50,627 bases of DNA from an uncultured Bacilli bacterium (GCA_947598285.1 CANQFE010000004.1:1-50627), one strand, 5' to 3'; counted from the stretch's first letter, positions 32,074 to 40,467 are shown. The notes: generated from the sequence alone by a model not told the origin. Translations and numbers: made by a program.

Positions 32074-33189
32074 CTAATCTTTAATTTCACAATCATTTGG
32101 CGTTAAAATACAAGCAACACAATTTTCAAAATCACTAGTTTTTTCTGGATTAATGACATTATCAGCAAGATCAAAAATAAAATAAATAATTGATGGAAGT
32201 AAAAAAATACCTACTCCAATAATCAAACGGACTACAATATTTTTTGCTTGTTTTGGTGCATCTTCTGGTTTACCTGAAGTAATAATTTGAAATAAATTAT
32301 AAATTCCAATCCCAATAATAATAACAGGGACTAATATTTTAGCTAAAAATAGTAAAAATCCTAGAAATTGAAGAGTTCTTGCTACTGTTGGTTCATTACA
32401 AACATGATCTAAATTGATATCACAATTCTCGCCATTCTCACCACACAACTTATCTGGATTAAATCCATGTTGATCGTCATTTCCAATATTAATATCACTA
32501 TCATCACCATTTGATATTTCACGATCATCTTCACTAACTAAAATAAGTTCTCCCTTATGATTATCATCTTTTGTACTATTAATTGTCTTAGCTTCTTTCG
32601 CAGTTCTCTCAATCCAAAGATTTCCTTGCTCTTCACAAGAACTTGCTATGACAAAATCTTCAGTAGCAGTTAATTTATAAGAGGTATTTGATTGAACCGA
32701 AAAAGTAACCTTACCATTAGTAACTATCATTAAAATTCGGGCACTATCAGAGCCAGGTAAATAGCCATTACTTTTATATTCACAAGACATTACTTGATTT
32801 TCAGGTGTATTTAAAGAAATTTCAGTAGACGATTTTCCCTTATTTAATTTTCCTACTTTATATTCTGGATCTACACTCGTACAAACATCAATACTATTCC
32901 CACTTTTTGGACATAATCGATATCCAGAATAGGTATCTATCGCCCGATACATTTCTTGAGGACATTTTAAAATAGTTCGATTAGAAAACAAAAAGTTCTC
33001 AAATAAAATATAATCTGATTTATAAATAGAATAAGAATCTGATGAAACAGTAATTTCTTGATTTTCTTTGACTTGAACCAAAACTTCTTCATCATCAAAA
33101 TCATAATAGCAACTTAAATCTTCGGCATAAACCATACCTGGCAAAAGAAATAAAACGAATAAAAGAAATATATATTTTAAATTTTTCAT
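32074..33189 (-). CDS. Pilin-like protein with N-terminal ectodomain (3)
   Basis: About 371 residues, the longest of the set: a signal peptide (ends near VYA), an ectodomain of about 240 residues with several Cys and an acidic Asp/Asn-rich linker (DDSDINIGNDD), then the shared domain (VCNEPTVARTLQFLG, helices flanking SGKPEDAPKQAKN, C-terminal CVAC...NDC). TATAAT on the minus strand lies about 30 bases upstream of the start (at about 33216-33221), so it may have its own weak promoter. Confidence 0.7.
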   Translation of the reverse strand: MKNLKYIFLLFVLFLLPGMVYAEDLSCYYDFDDEEVLVQVKENQEITVSSDSYSIYKSDYILFENFLFSNRTILKCPQEMYRAIDTYSGYRLCPKSGNSIDVCTSVDPEYKVGKLNKGKSSTEISLNTPENQVMSCEYKSNGYLPGSDSARILMIVTNGKVTFSVQSNTSYKLTATEDFVIASSCEEQGNLWIERTAKEAKTINSTKDDNHKGELILVSEDDREISNGDDSDINIGNDDQHGFNPDKLCGENGENCDINLDHVCNEPTVARTLQFLGFLLFLAKILVPVIIIGIGIYNLFQIITSGKPEDAPKQAKNIVVRLIIGVGIFLLPSIIYFIFDLADNVINPEKTSDFENCVACILTPNDCEIKD

Positions 33190-33230
33190 AACATCCACTC
33201 ATCTTTTCTTTTTTATTATAACAAGGACAA

Positions 33231-33256
33231 AAGAAAAAAACTAGCAAAACTAGTTT
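33231..33256 (-). terminator. Terminator after the first pilin-like gene
   Basis: Perfect 7-base-pair stem (33238-33244 with 33250-33256) followed by a T-run on the minus strand. It would make the first gene of the locus largely monocistronic and more abundant than the rest. Confidence 0.75.
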
Positions 33257-33277
33257 TATCTAACATTTTTTTTACTT

Positions 33278-33670
33278 TTATTGTTCTAATCCCCAAGCTT
33301 CAGATGCAGCATCATTACATACATCCCCATTTGGAGAAGTAATACATGAACGGCAATATGTCCAATCATCTTGAGCACCAGAATTAGTAAATCCAGAAAT
33401 CATTCCAAAAATAGTATTTACTATCGTTGGGATAAAGAAAATAACAACAGCTGAAATAGCTCGGAAAGCCAAAGACTTCGTTGCTTTTTTAATTTCATCA
33501 TCTTTTGCTGCCACAACTGCTTTTCCTAAATCTAGAATTCCCCAAATAATTAATAAAACTGGAATAACAATTTTAACAATTAATAATACATATCCGACAA
33601 TCTGCCAAACATTAGCCGTATTTACACAAAATCCCATAGATTCTGTTCCAACAGCAATATCATTACCCAT
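33278..33670 (-). CDS. VirB2-like T4SS major pilin candidate
   Basis: 130 residues: Cys before helix 1 (FCVNTANVWQIVGY), two helices around AAKDDEIKKATKS, and a C-terminal CRSC...C motif. No ectodomain. It is the first gene of the locus, behind the best SigA promoter in the window, and is followed by its own terminator. This is the arrangement expected for an abundant structural subunit. Identity as pilin rests on the two-helix architecture and on the VirB4/VirB6 neighbours. Confidence 0.75.
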   Translation of the reverse strand: MGNDIAVGTESMGFCVNTANVWQIVGYVLLIVKIVIPVLLIIWGILDLGKAVVAAKDDEIKKATKSLAFRAISAVVIFFIPTIVNTIFGMISGFTNSGAQDDWTYCRSCITSPNGDVCNDAASEAWGLEQ

Positions 33671-33706
33671 ACAAACATAACCTCATTTCTTTCGTTAACT
33701 AAAGAT

Positions 33707-33735
33707 AGTATATAAAATTATTGTTTAATTGTCAA
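33707..33735 (-). promoter_or_regulatory. Strong SigA promoter of the T4SS-like locus
   Basis: TTGACA (33730-33735), 17 bases, TATACT (33707-33712) on the minus strand, one base from consensus with ideal spacing. Confidence 0.8.
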
Positions 33736-33818
33736 ATTGTTTCCACAAAAAATGTCAAACTTGAAAGAAAAAAAGTATATTTTTTTAAAATTCTAGCAAA
33801 TTAACTAGTGTGATAGAA

Positions 33819-35105
33819 ATGAAAAAAGAAAACTTAAATGAAAAATTATGTCAATTAATTGAAAAAAGTACCTGTGCATTTACATGTATTAAATATTTAA
33901 AAAAAATTCTTTTAGAAGAAAATTATCAAGAACTAGAAGAATGTAACGATTGGAATTTAAAAGAAGGAAAATACTTTGTGACTCGAAATGATGCATCCTT
34001 AATTGCCTTTCAAATTCCTTCTCAAAAAGAATCTTTTCATATTATAACCACTCACTGCGATACTCCCGCTTTAATTTTAAAACCAGGTGGTGAAAATACA
34101 AAAGAAAAATTTTTAAAGCATAACATTATGCCATATGGTGGATTATTAAATTATGGATGGTTAGATCATCCTCTTTCTCTTGCTGGACGAGTATTTATTA
34201 AAAAAGGAAAAAAAATAAGAAAAGAAATCATTGATTTTCAAGACATCTTAGCCGTTGTTCCAAGTGTTGCTATTCATCAAAACGATATGGCTAACACCAA
34301 ACTAGATTTAAATACTCAAATTGATTTACAACCAATTCTTTCATTAAGTGAAAAAACTTCTACTTGGGAAGAAATATTAAAACGCTATATTCCTCTAGCG
34401 AAAGGCGAAAAAATTTGTGATTATGACTTTTTCTTTTACAACCCTACAAAACCAGTTTTCTTTGGAAATCAAAATGAATTGCTCCTTTCTCCTAGAATCG
34501 ATAATATCGTCAGTGTTTCCGCTGCTTTTGAAAGTTTTTTAGAAAGCAAAGGAAAAAACATAAATGTTTTCTGTACTTTTAATAATGAAGAAATTGGAAG
34601 CTTAACCAAAGAAGGAGCAGATAGTAACTTTCTTTTAGACACTTTGAAGCGAATTTCTTCTTCCCTACATCTTGATATAACAAGCACTTTAGCTAAATCA
34701 TTCATTATCAGTTCCGATAACACTCATGCTGTTCATCCAAATCATGAAGAATATAAAGATACCACCGGATCTCCTTATCTTGGAAAAGGATTTGCTATTA
34801 TAAAAGAAATTTCTTCCACAACAGATGCCTCTTTTTCAAGTATTTTAAAAAGTCTCTGTGATGAAAAAAAGATTTCTTACCAAAATTCTACTGCCAAAAA
34901 TGACTTAACAGGTGGTTCAACTTTAAGTGGTATAAGCCTTCGTCATGTAAGTGTAAACTCCATTGATGTCGGTCTTGCTCAATTGGCAATGCACTCTTCT
35001 ATCGAAGTTTGTTCCATTAAAGACTATCATTCCCTTTATGAAATGATGAAAGTATTTTATAACACAGAAATAAAAATAAAAAAAGGAAATATTACTTGGC
35101 TTTAG
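33819..35105 (+). CDS. M18-family aminopeptidase
   Basis: About 428 residues. Metal-binding and catalytic segments of family M18 are visible: THCDTP near residue 75, NNEEIGS near 250 and SDNTHAVHPNH near 300. These enzymes remove N-terminal acidic or neutral residues from peptides in the cytoplasm. The start is uncertain (ATG chosen; a GTG three codons earlier also possible); neither has a clear ribosome-binding site. Its 3' end overlaps the convergent RDD gene by 14 bases inside a terminator hairpin. Confidence 0.88.
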   Translation: MKKENLNEKLCQLIEKSTCAFTCIKYLKKILLEENYQELEECNDWNLKEGKYFVTRNDASLIAFQIPSQKESFHIITTHCDTPALILKPGGENTKEKFLKHNIMPYGGLLNYGWLDHPLSLAGRVFIKKGKKIRKEIIDFQDILAVVPSVAIHQNDMANTKLDLNTQIDLQPILSLSEKTSTWEEILKRYIPLAKGEKICDYDFFFYNPTKPVFFGNQNELLLSPRIDNIVSVSAAFESFLESKGKNINVFCTFNNEEIGSLTKEGADSNFLLDTLKRISSSLHLDITSTLAKSFIISSDNTHAVHPNHEEYKDTTGSPYLGKGFAIIKEISSTTDASFSSILKSLCDEKKISYQNSTAKNDLTGGSTLSGISLRHVSVNSIDVGLAQLAMHSSIEVCSIKDYHSLYEMMKVFYNTEIKIKKGNITWL

Positions 35106-35118
35106 TATTTCCTTTTTT
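35079..35118. terminator. Bidirectional terminator inside overlapping gene ends
   Basis: A perfect 13-base-pair stem (35079-35091 with 35106-35118), with T-runs on both strands. The 14-base loop (35092-35105) is exactly the region where the two convergent genes overlap. Confidence 0.85.
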
Positions 35119-35826
35119 ATTTTGTTTTGGTTTTGTATTTTTGGCTTTCACAGTTTGATTTGTTTTCTTTTTAGCCGCATCTTCCTCAACTTTCTCTTCT
35201 TCAAATGGAACTTCAATCACTTGATCATCAATCGTTTCTTCAATAACTTTCGTTCCTCCAACTAAATCATGTAACCCTCTGCCATCTTGTCTTACTAAAA
35301 TACAGAAAAGAGAAGTATAAAGAATAATTGTTCCAACTAAATTAACATTATTATAAATAGGATAATAATGATCAACATCAAAGATGAAAACAATCGCTTG
35401 ACAAGCAATCGAAATAACAATATTGCTTAAAACAACAGTTCTTAAAAAGAAATTTAAAAGACTTATTTTTGTATCATCTTTGCTGACAACTCTAATTTTC
35501 AATAATTTTTTTCCAAGAGTTTGACCATGCATAAAATATTGAAAAAAGCAAAAATACAAAAGAACACAAATAATATCAATCACAACATAATAAACATTAA
35601 GTCGGTAAATATCATAAGCAATAGGAATATATGCCTGTTCTAATTCCTCAGTACTCATTTCATCTTTTTGAAATTGTTCTTCTACCATGACTAATTCATT
35701 ATATTTTTCTCTATATTGTTCTCGATTGGGATTAAAAAACGAAATCCAAGAAAGACAAGAAACCAGAATAGAAACAAGAACAACATCAATAAGATATGCT
35801 CCTGCTCTTTTAAAAAATAATTTCAA
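35092..35826 (-). CDS. RDD-family membrane protein with a Lys-rich tail
   Basis: 244 residues with four or five membrane helices. The RDD signature is near the N-terminus (RAGAYLIDVVLV) and GQTLGKKLLKIRVV follows near residue 125. The C-terminal 50 residues are first acidic and then strongly basic (KKKTNQTVKAKNTK) and probably cytoplasmic. RDD proteins are membrane proteins of mixed or unknown transport role. Confidence 0.8.
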   Translation of the reverse strand: MKLFFKRAGAYLIDVVLVSILVSCLSWISFFNPNREQYREKYNELVMVEEQFQKDEMSTEELEQAYIPIAYDIYRLNVYYVVIDIICVLLYFCFFQYFMHGQTLGKKLLKIRVVSKDDTKISLLNFFLRTVVLSNIVISIACQAIVFIFDVDHYYPIYNNVNLVGTIILYTSLFCILVRQDGRGLHDLVGGTKVIEETIDDQVIEVPFEEEKVEEDAAKKKTNQTVKAKNTKPKQNKKGNTKAK

Positions 35827-35915
35827 TGAAAATCACTCCTTTGATTTAAAAGAATTATAACACGTTAAACTTTATTTGTAAAATAAAAAGAAAAACCATA
35901 ACTTTCGTTACAGTT

Positions 35916-36452
35916 CTATTTTAAATTTTCCAATAATTCTTCTTTTTTCATAGTAGAATATCCTTTAATGCCTTTTTCTTTGGCTTCTGCTTTTAATTCA
36001 GTTAAAGTCATTTTACTATAATCTACTGAAGATTTTTGAGCTTTCTTTTCTACTTTTTCTTCTTTCACAGGTTCTTCTTTAGAAGCTTTTTTACCGCTTT
36101 TTAAAGCATCTTTAGAAAGACTTACCAATTCTTTAAATGCATTTGGGTTATCAATTGCAAGTTCAGATAACATCTTACGATTAACTTCTACTCCTGCAAT
36201 AGAAAGCCCATTCATAAACTTAGAATAAGAAATATCATTTTCACGGCATGCTGCATTAATTCTTGTAATCCATAATTTACGGAAATCTCTTTTCTTTTGT
36301 TTTCGATCACGATAAGCATAAGCTCCGCTGTGAAAAACTTGTTCTTGAGCTGTTTTATATAAACGATGTTTACTTCCAAAATAACCTTTTGCTTCTTTTA
36401 GAACCTTTCTTCTTCTTGTTTTAGAAACGGTTCCACCTTTTACTCTTGCCAT
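35916..36452 (-). CDS. rplT: Ribosomal protein L20 with a C-terminal Rho-N/SAP-like extension
   Basis: 178 residues; the usual length is about 118. Residues 1-117 are a normal L20 ([36 protein letters not shown]). An acidic/basic linker follows, and then a motif of about 35 residues ([19 protein letters not shown], ending [10 protein letters not shown]) typical of Rho N-terminal or SAP nucleic-acid-binding modules. L20 is an early assembly protein of the 50S subunit and represses its own operon through the mRNA leader. Last gene of infC-rpmI-rplT. Confidence 0.95.
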   Translation of the reverse strand: MARVKGGTVSKTRRRKVLKEAKGYFGSKHRLYKTAQEQVFHSGAYAYRDRKQKKRDFRKLWITRINAACRENDISYSKFMNGLSIAGVEVNRKMLSELAIDNPNAFKELVSLSKDALKSGKKASKEEPVKEEKVEKKAQKSSVDYSKMTLTELKAEAKEKGIKGYSTMKKEELLENLK

Positions 36453-36469
36453 ATTTTACACCACCCTTA

Positions 36470-36667
36470 CTAGATAACAGATTTTATTCTGCTAGCTTCT
36501 CCTTTACTTAAAACGCCTTTATTTCTTCTTTTTCTAATTTGTTTTGAGCTATCTTTACTTGTGATATGATTTCCTCCACTTTTCTTATAAGTTAAAGTAC
36601 CATCTTTACGTTTTTTAAACACTTTGCTGCTTGCTTTATGTGTTTTCATTTTTGGTCCCTTGGCCAT
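36470..36667 (-). CDS. rpmI: Ribosomal protein L35
   Basis: 65 residues, highly basic, with the family pattern KMKTHKASSKVFKK and GVLSKGEASRIKSVI. It lies between infC and rplT as usual. Confidence 0.96.
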   Translation of the reverse strand: MAKGPKMKTHKASSKVFKKRKDGTLTYKKSGGNHITSKDSSKQIRKRRNKGVLSKGEASRIKSVI

Positions 36668-36687
36668 AATCGATTCCTTCTTTCTTA

Positions 36688-37212
36688 TTATTTTTTTGGA
36701 GCAAGAATTAAAAACATATTTTTTCCCTCTTGTTTAACTGGAGTATCAATTATGCTTTCATTCTCTAATTTTAAAGCAAATTTTTCTAATACTTCACGGC
36801 CTAACTCTGGATGAGCCATTTGTCTTCCTTTAAAACGAATTGAAACCTTTATTTTATGACCTTTTTCCAAATATTCTTTCGCATTTTTAACACGCGTTTC
36901 AAAGTCATGAATATCAATTGTTACAGATAATCGATATTCTTTCATTTCTTTATTCGTTTCTCTTTGTTTTTTCATTGCTTCTTTTTGCTTTTTTTGACGT
37001 TCATATTTGTACTTATTATAATCAATAATTTTTCCTACTGCGGGAGTAGAATTTCCACTCATTAAAACCAGATCAAGTCCAGCAAAATTAGCAATGGTCT
37101 TGGCATCTTCGATACTTTTGATACCCATTTGCTCTCCATTAGGTCCAATTACCATTAATTCGGAAACTCGAATTTCATCATTGATTGGTAATTCATCCGT
37201 CTTCTTTGCTAT
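36688..37212 (-). CDS. infC: Translation initiation factor IF-3, probable AUA start
   Basis: About 174 residues from the proposed start. N-terminal domain LPINDEIRVSELMVIGPNGE, linker with several Lys/Gln, and C-terminal domain with RQMAHPELGREVLEKFA. IF-3 checks start-codon pairing on the 30S subunit. No ATG, GTG or TTG lies at the right place. A strong GGAGGTG is followed 7 bases later by ATA in frame. infC genes typically begin with a rare AUU/AUC/AUA codon, allowing IF-3 to repress its own translation, so AUA is the likely start. Confidence 0.9.
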   Translation of the reverse strand: MAKKTDELPINDEIRVSELMVIGPNGEQMGIKSIEDAKTIANFAGLDLVLMSGNSTPAVGKIIDYNKYKYERQKKQKEAMKKQRETNKEMKEYRLSVTIDIHDFETRVKNAKEYLEKGHKIKVSIRFKGRQMAHPELGREVLEKFALKLENESIIDTPVKQEGKNMFLILAPKK

Positions 37213-37351
37213 AAAAATACACCTCCATACAAAAAGGTAGATATCACTATCCACCTAAAAAACTTATTCACTCACATTTTAAAGTTTTTAACCCAGCGCC
37301 CGAAGAGCACATAAGGTGATTGGTGGATCCAATACTTCCTTTTTCATAACA
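37213..37351 (-). ncRNA. Leader RNA of infC-rpmI-rplT, L20-leader-like
   Basis: About 140 bases between the promoter and infC with several short stems (for example GTGC with GCGC, AAACTT with AAGTTT) and an intrinsic terminator immediately before the ribosome-binding site. A GGATCCACC segment early in the leader can pair with the 5' arm of the terminator, giving an antiterminator. In Bacillus, L20 binds such a leader to stop transcription of this operon. Equivalence to that leader family is inferred. Confidence 0.55.
37227..37256 (-). terminator. Attenuator terminator before infC
   Basis: Nine-base-pair stem (37248-37256 with 37235-37243, one G-U) with a 4-base loop and five T on the minus strand. 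It ends a few bases before the ribosome-binding site of infC, so readthrough must be regulated. Confidence 0.75.
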
Positions 37352-37357
37352 ACATAC

Positions 37358-37386
37358 ATTCTACAAAAAAATAATATGCTTGTCAA
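37358..37386 (-). promoter_or_regulatory. SigA promoter of infC-rpmI-rplT
   Basis: TTGACA (37381-37386), 17 bases, TAGAAT (37358-37363) on the minus strand. Confidence 0.75.
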
Positions 37387-37439
37387 TCTTTTTTATTCAT
37401 TTTTTTCAATTTTACCAAAGAAAAAAGCCTCAAGGCCTT

Positions 37440-37754
37440 TTATCTACAACAACGATTTTGATAAACATTTTCTACTTCATCTACTTCAGAATAACTATAA
37501 ACTGGAGTATAAGTATGATTATAAACATGATGATTTACAACTGTGGTATGATATGGCATAATATGAGGGACTTCATAATTAATCACTCTATGACAAACTT
37601 GTTCACAAGGACATTCTGTAATTGGTGGACAAGAACATCCATAAGATGGTGGACAAGATGGCATACAAGGTCGATCCATTCCAGCACCCATAAATTCAGA
37701 TCCCATAGCACTCATAGAACAGTCGTCTCTTTCATTTGCTTTATTTTTTAACAT
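37440..37754 (-). CDS. cotD: CotD-like inner spore-coat protein
   Basis: 104 residues. The Cys/Pro-rich N-terminal half (CPPSYGCSCPP, CPCEQVC) is followed by the CotD family core EVPHIMPYHTTVVNHHVYNH and a C-terminal RCCR. CotD-type proteins are small, cross-linked inner coat proteins. It has a ribosome-binding site AAAGGATG and a SigK-type promoter, matching late mother-cell expression. Confidence 0.85.
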   Translation of the reverse strand: MLKNKANERDDCSMSAMGSEFMGAGMDRPCMPSCPPSYGCSCPPITECPCEQVCHRVINYEVPHIMPYHTTVVNHHVYNHTYTPVYSYSEVDEVENVYQNRCCR

Positions 37755-37775
37755 ACTAAGTCATCCTTTCTATCA

Positions 37776-37802
37776 TAGTATATGGAAAATGAAAAATCAT
37801 GT
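37776..37802 (-). promoter_or_regulatory. Predicted SigK promoter of cotD
   Basis: On the minus strand AC (37801-37802), 16 bases, CATATACTA (37776-37784): full match to AC-N16/17-CATANNNTA. Confidence 0.7.
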
Positions 37803-37839
37803 TTAGGCAAACGTAATTTCTAAAAAAAAAGAAAAAACC

Positions 37840-39147
37840 TTAAAAAGGCATTTTCATCTTACCATTTCTCATCATTTTCATCATTTTTTTCATCTCTTCA
37901 AATTGATTTAATAATCGGTTTATTTCCTCAATAGGTCGTCCACATCCCTTTGCAATCCTTTGTTTCCTTGAAGCTTTTAACACTTCTGGATGACGTCTTT
38001 CATAAGGAGTCATAGACAAAATAATTGCTTCTACATGAGCCATTTGTTTCGGATCAACTTCAATTTGATTTAAACCCATTTTTCTAGCTTGAGGAAGCAT
38101 TTTAATAATATTTTCCAAAGGCCCTAATTTTTTAATCTGTTTTAAATTCGTTAAAAAGTCTTCCAAATCATACTTTCCTGTTAACATTTTTTTGGCTTCT
38201 TCTTTGGCCATATCTTCACTCATGATATCTTCTACTTTTTCAGCAATTCCCATGATATCTCCCATATCCAAAATTCGCTCAGCCATTCGAACTGGATAAA
38301 AAGGAGATAATCCATCTAACTTTTCTGAATCTCCAACAAATTTAATAGGAATATTTGTTAAATGACGAACCGATAAAGCAACTCCACCCTTGGTATTTCC
38401 ATCTAATTTCGTAATAATACATCCCGTTAAAGAAAGAGTGCTAGCAAAACCTGTAATAACATGAATTGCATCTTGTCCCATCATCGCATCAATCACTAAT
38501 AATGTTTCTTGAGGATGAACCAATTCTTGCATATCTTTTAATTCTTTCATTAATTCTTCATCAACATGAAGACGTCCAGCAGTATCAACAATAATAGTAT
38601 CATAATTCTCATTTTTAGCATATGTAAGAGCATGCGAAAGAATATCAATTGGTTTTTCCTTTCCCTCTTCAAAAACAGGAATATTTAAACTCATCCCAAT
38701 TTCCTTTAACTGAGTAATAGCAGCCGGCCGATAAATATCACACGCAACAAGTAAAGGATTCTTTTTATTCTTTTTCCGCAAAAAATTAGCTAATTTACCA
38801 GCTGTTGTCGTTTTACCAGAACCTTGAAGACCAACAAGCATAAGAATGGAAGGATTACTATCTAGCTTTAACTCGGAAGCCTCAGTTCCTAATAACTCAA
38901 CTAATTCATCCCGAACAATTTTAATAAACAACTCATCCGGTTTTAAGTTTTTCGAAACTTCTTTTCCTAAGGCCTTCTCTTTAACTTTTGAAACAAACTC
39001 TTTCACAACTTGATAATTCACATCAGCTTCCAATAAAGCCATTCTGATTTCTCGCATTGCATCATCAATATTTTCTTCTGTAATCATGCCAAGTCCTCGA
39101 ATATTTTTGATTGCATTGGAAAGTCTTTCCCCCATATATTCAAACAT
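37840..39147 (-). CDS. ffh: Signal recognition particle protein Ffh
   Basis: 435 residues: N domain, GTPase G domain (GLQGSGKTTTAGKLA near residue 105, DTAGRLHVDEELM, TKLDGNTKGG), and a Met-rich M domain (KMLTGKYDLEDF; EEMKKMMKMMRNGKMKMPF) that binds signal sequences and SRP RNA. It acts with FtsY to target membrane proteins. Downstream of ylxM and ftsY in one operon. Confidence 0.97.
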   Translation of the reverse strand: MFEYMGERLSNAIKNIRGLGMITEENIDDAMREIRMALLEADVNYQVVKEFVSKVKEKALGKEVSKNLKPDELFIKIVRDELVELLGTEASELKLDSNPSILMLVGLQGSGKTTTAGKLANFLRKKNKKNPLLVACDIYRPAAITQLKEIGMSLNIPVFEEGKEKPIDILSHALTYAKNENYDTIIVDTAGRLHVDEELMKELKDMQELVHPQETLLVIDAMMGQDAIHVITGFASTLSLTGCIITKLDGNTKGGVALSVRHLTNIPIKFVGDSEKLDGLSPFYPVRMAERILDMGDIMGIAEKVEDIMSEDMAKEEAKKMLTGKYDLEDFLTNLKQIKKLGPLENIIKMLPQARKMGLNQIEVDPKQMAHVEAIILSMTPYERRHPEVLKASRKQRIAKGCGRPIEEINRLLNQFEEMKKMMKMMRNGKMKMPF

Positions 39148-39165
39148 TATGATTCCTCTTTTCTT

Positions 39166-39462
39166 TTATTTTAATAAATCTTCTAACGCCCTCTTTATTT
39201 TCTCATCTGTTATTTTATCACAAAGAGATGCGATTTTTTCATTTTTCTTAGCAACATGTAAAAAACTTTCATATTCTTCTAATTTTTTTTCAACTGTTTT
39301 TATCGTGTGTCCAATAGCACTTCTAGAAACATGTCGATTAGAAGCAATTTCCCCCATCGATAAATTCTCTTCATAATAAGAAGAAAAAATTTCTCTTTCT
39401 TTTTTTGTAAGTAATTCCTCGTAAATGGAAAACAAATCATTGTAATAAAAAAATTTATTCAT
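39166..39462 (-). CDS. ylxM: SRP-associated helix-turn-helix protein YlxM
   Basis: About 98 residues, family UPF0122: LLTKKEREIFSSYYEENLSMGEIA and a sigma-region-4-like helix-turn-helix (HVSRSAIGHTIKTVEKKL). It is encoded between ftsY and ffh as in most Firmicutes. It overlaps the ftsY stop; a TTG three codons earlier is an alternative start. Confidence 0.9.
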   Translation of the reverse strand: MNKFFYYNDLFSIYEELLTKKEREIFSSYYEENLSMGEIASNRHVSRSAIGHTIKTVEKKLEEYESFLHVAKKNEKIASLCDKITDEKIKRALEDLLK

Positions 39463-40456
39463 CTTGCTCAATCATTCCTTTAAACAAACCATAAATATAA
39501 GATTCTATATCAAAAGTTTGTAAATCTTCCATTTTCTCTCCTAAACCAATAAATTTGACTGGAATTCCAACACTTTCTTTAATCGCTAGTACTATTCCAC
39601 CCTTCGCAGTTCCATCTAGCTTAGTTAACACAATTCCTGTAATTTGAGTAATTTCTTGAAAAGCTTTTGCCTGTAAAATTCCATTTTGACCAGTAGTCGC
39701 ATCAATCACAAGTAATGTTTCATGAGGAGCTCCCGGAATGATTTTCCCAATCACTCGATTCATTTTTTCTAATTCTTTCATTAAATTAACTTTATTTTGT
39801 AACCGACCAGCTGTATCAATAAAAACATAATCAACTTTTTCATTTTTAGCAATCTCTAAACCATCATAAATAACTCCGGAAGGATCTTTAGCATCTTCAC
39901 CATAAAAGAGAGCACCTGTCTTTTTGGCCCATTCTTCTAATTGAGTTACTGCTCCGGCTCGAAAAGTATCTCCCGCAATCATCATCACTTTTTTGCCTAA
40001 TTGCAAATATTTATATGCCAACTTAGCAATCGTTGTTGTTTTGCCAACACCATTTACTCCAACCATTAAAATAACTGTTGGTCCATCACTCGATTCATTC
40101 ATTTTATCAGATAAAGAGTCATGATTCACATAAATAATAAAAAGTTCATCTACAATAACTTCATTTAAATACTTCGTATCAGTAATGTTTTCTTTTTTGA
40201 CCCGTTCTTTAATTCTATCTAAAAAAGAATACACAGTATTTACTCCAATATCCGCCATGATTAAAAGATTTTCTAATTCTTCAAAATATTCTGGACTAAC
40301 TTTGGTATATTTTACCCCTAATAAACTTAACTTTGAAACAAATTCTTTTCTTGTTTTTTCTAAACCTTTTTCATATGTTTGTAACACTTTTTTTTCTTCT
40401 TCACCTTGTTCTTCTTTGTGATATAAAATTTTTTTAAATGTATCAAATAATCCCAT
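39455..40456 (-). CDS. ftsY: SRP receptor FtsY
   Basis: 333 residues with a short charged A domain and the NG domain: GVNGVGKTTTIAKLA near residue 134, DTFRAGAVTQLEEW, DTAGRLQNKVNLM, TKLDGTAKGG. It docks SRP-ribosome complexes at the membrane. Confidence 0.96.
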   Translation of the reverse strand: MGLFDTFKKILYHKEEQGEEEKKVLQTYEKGLEKTRKEFVSKLSLLGVKYTKVSPEYFEELENLLIMADIGVNTVYSFLDRIKERVKKENITDTKYLNEVIVDELFIIYVNHDSLSDKMNESSDGPTVILMVGVNGVGKTTTIAKLAYKYLQLGKKVMMIAGDTFRAGAVTQLEEWAKKTGALFYGEDAKDPSGVIYDGLEIAKNEKVDYVFIDTAGRLQNKVNLMKELEKMNRVIGKIIPGAPHETLLVIDATTGQNGILQAKAFQEITQITGIVLTKLDGTAKGGIVLAIKESVGIPVKFIGLGEKMEDLQTFDIESYIYGLFKGMIEQDE

Positions 40457-40467
40457 AAAAACCCTCC

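Noticed and set aside
23204-33735. Integrative conjugative element
   Set aside because: No relaxase, coupling protein, integrase, att repeats or tRNA target are seen, and base composition resembles that of the flanking genes. Not excluded if missing parts lie elsewhere.
37421-37442. Hairpin after cotD as terminator
   Set aside because: The stem needs a bulge and has only three G-C pairs in its core; too weak to call.
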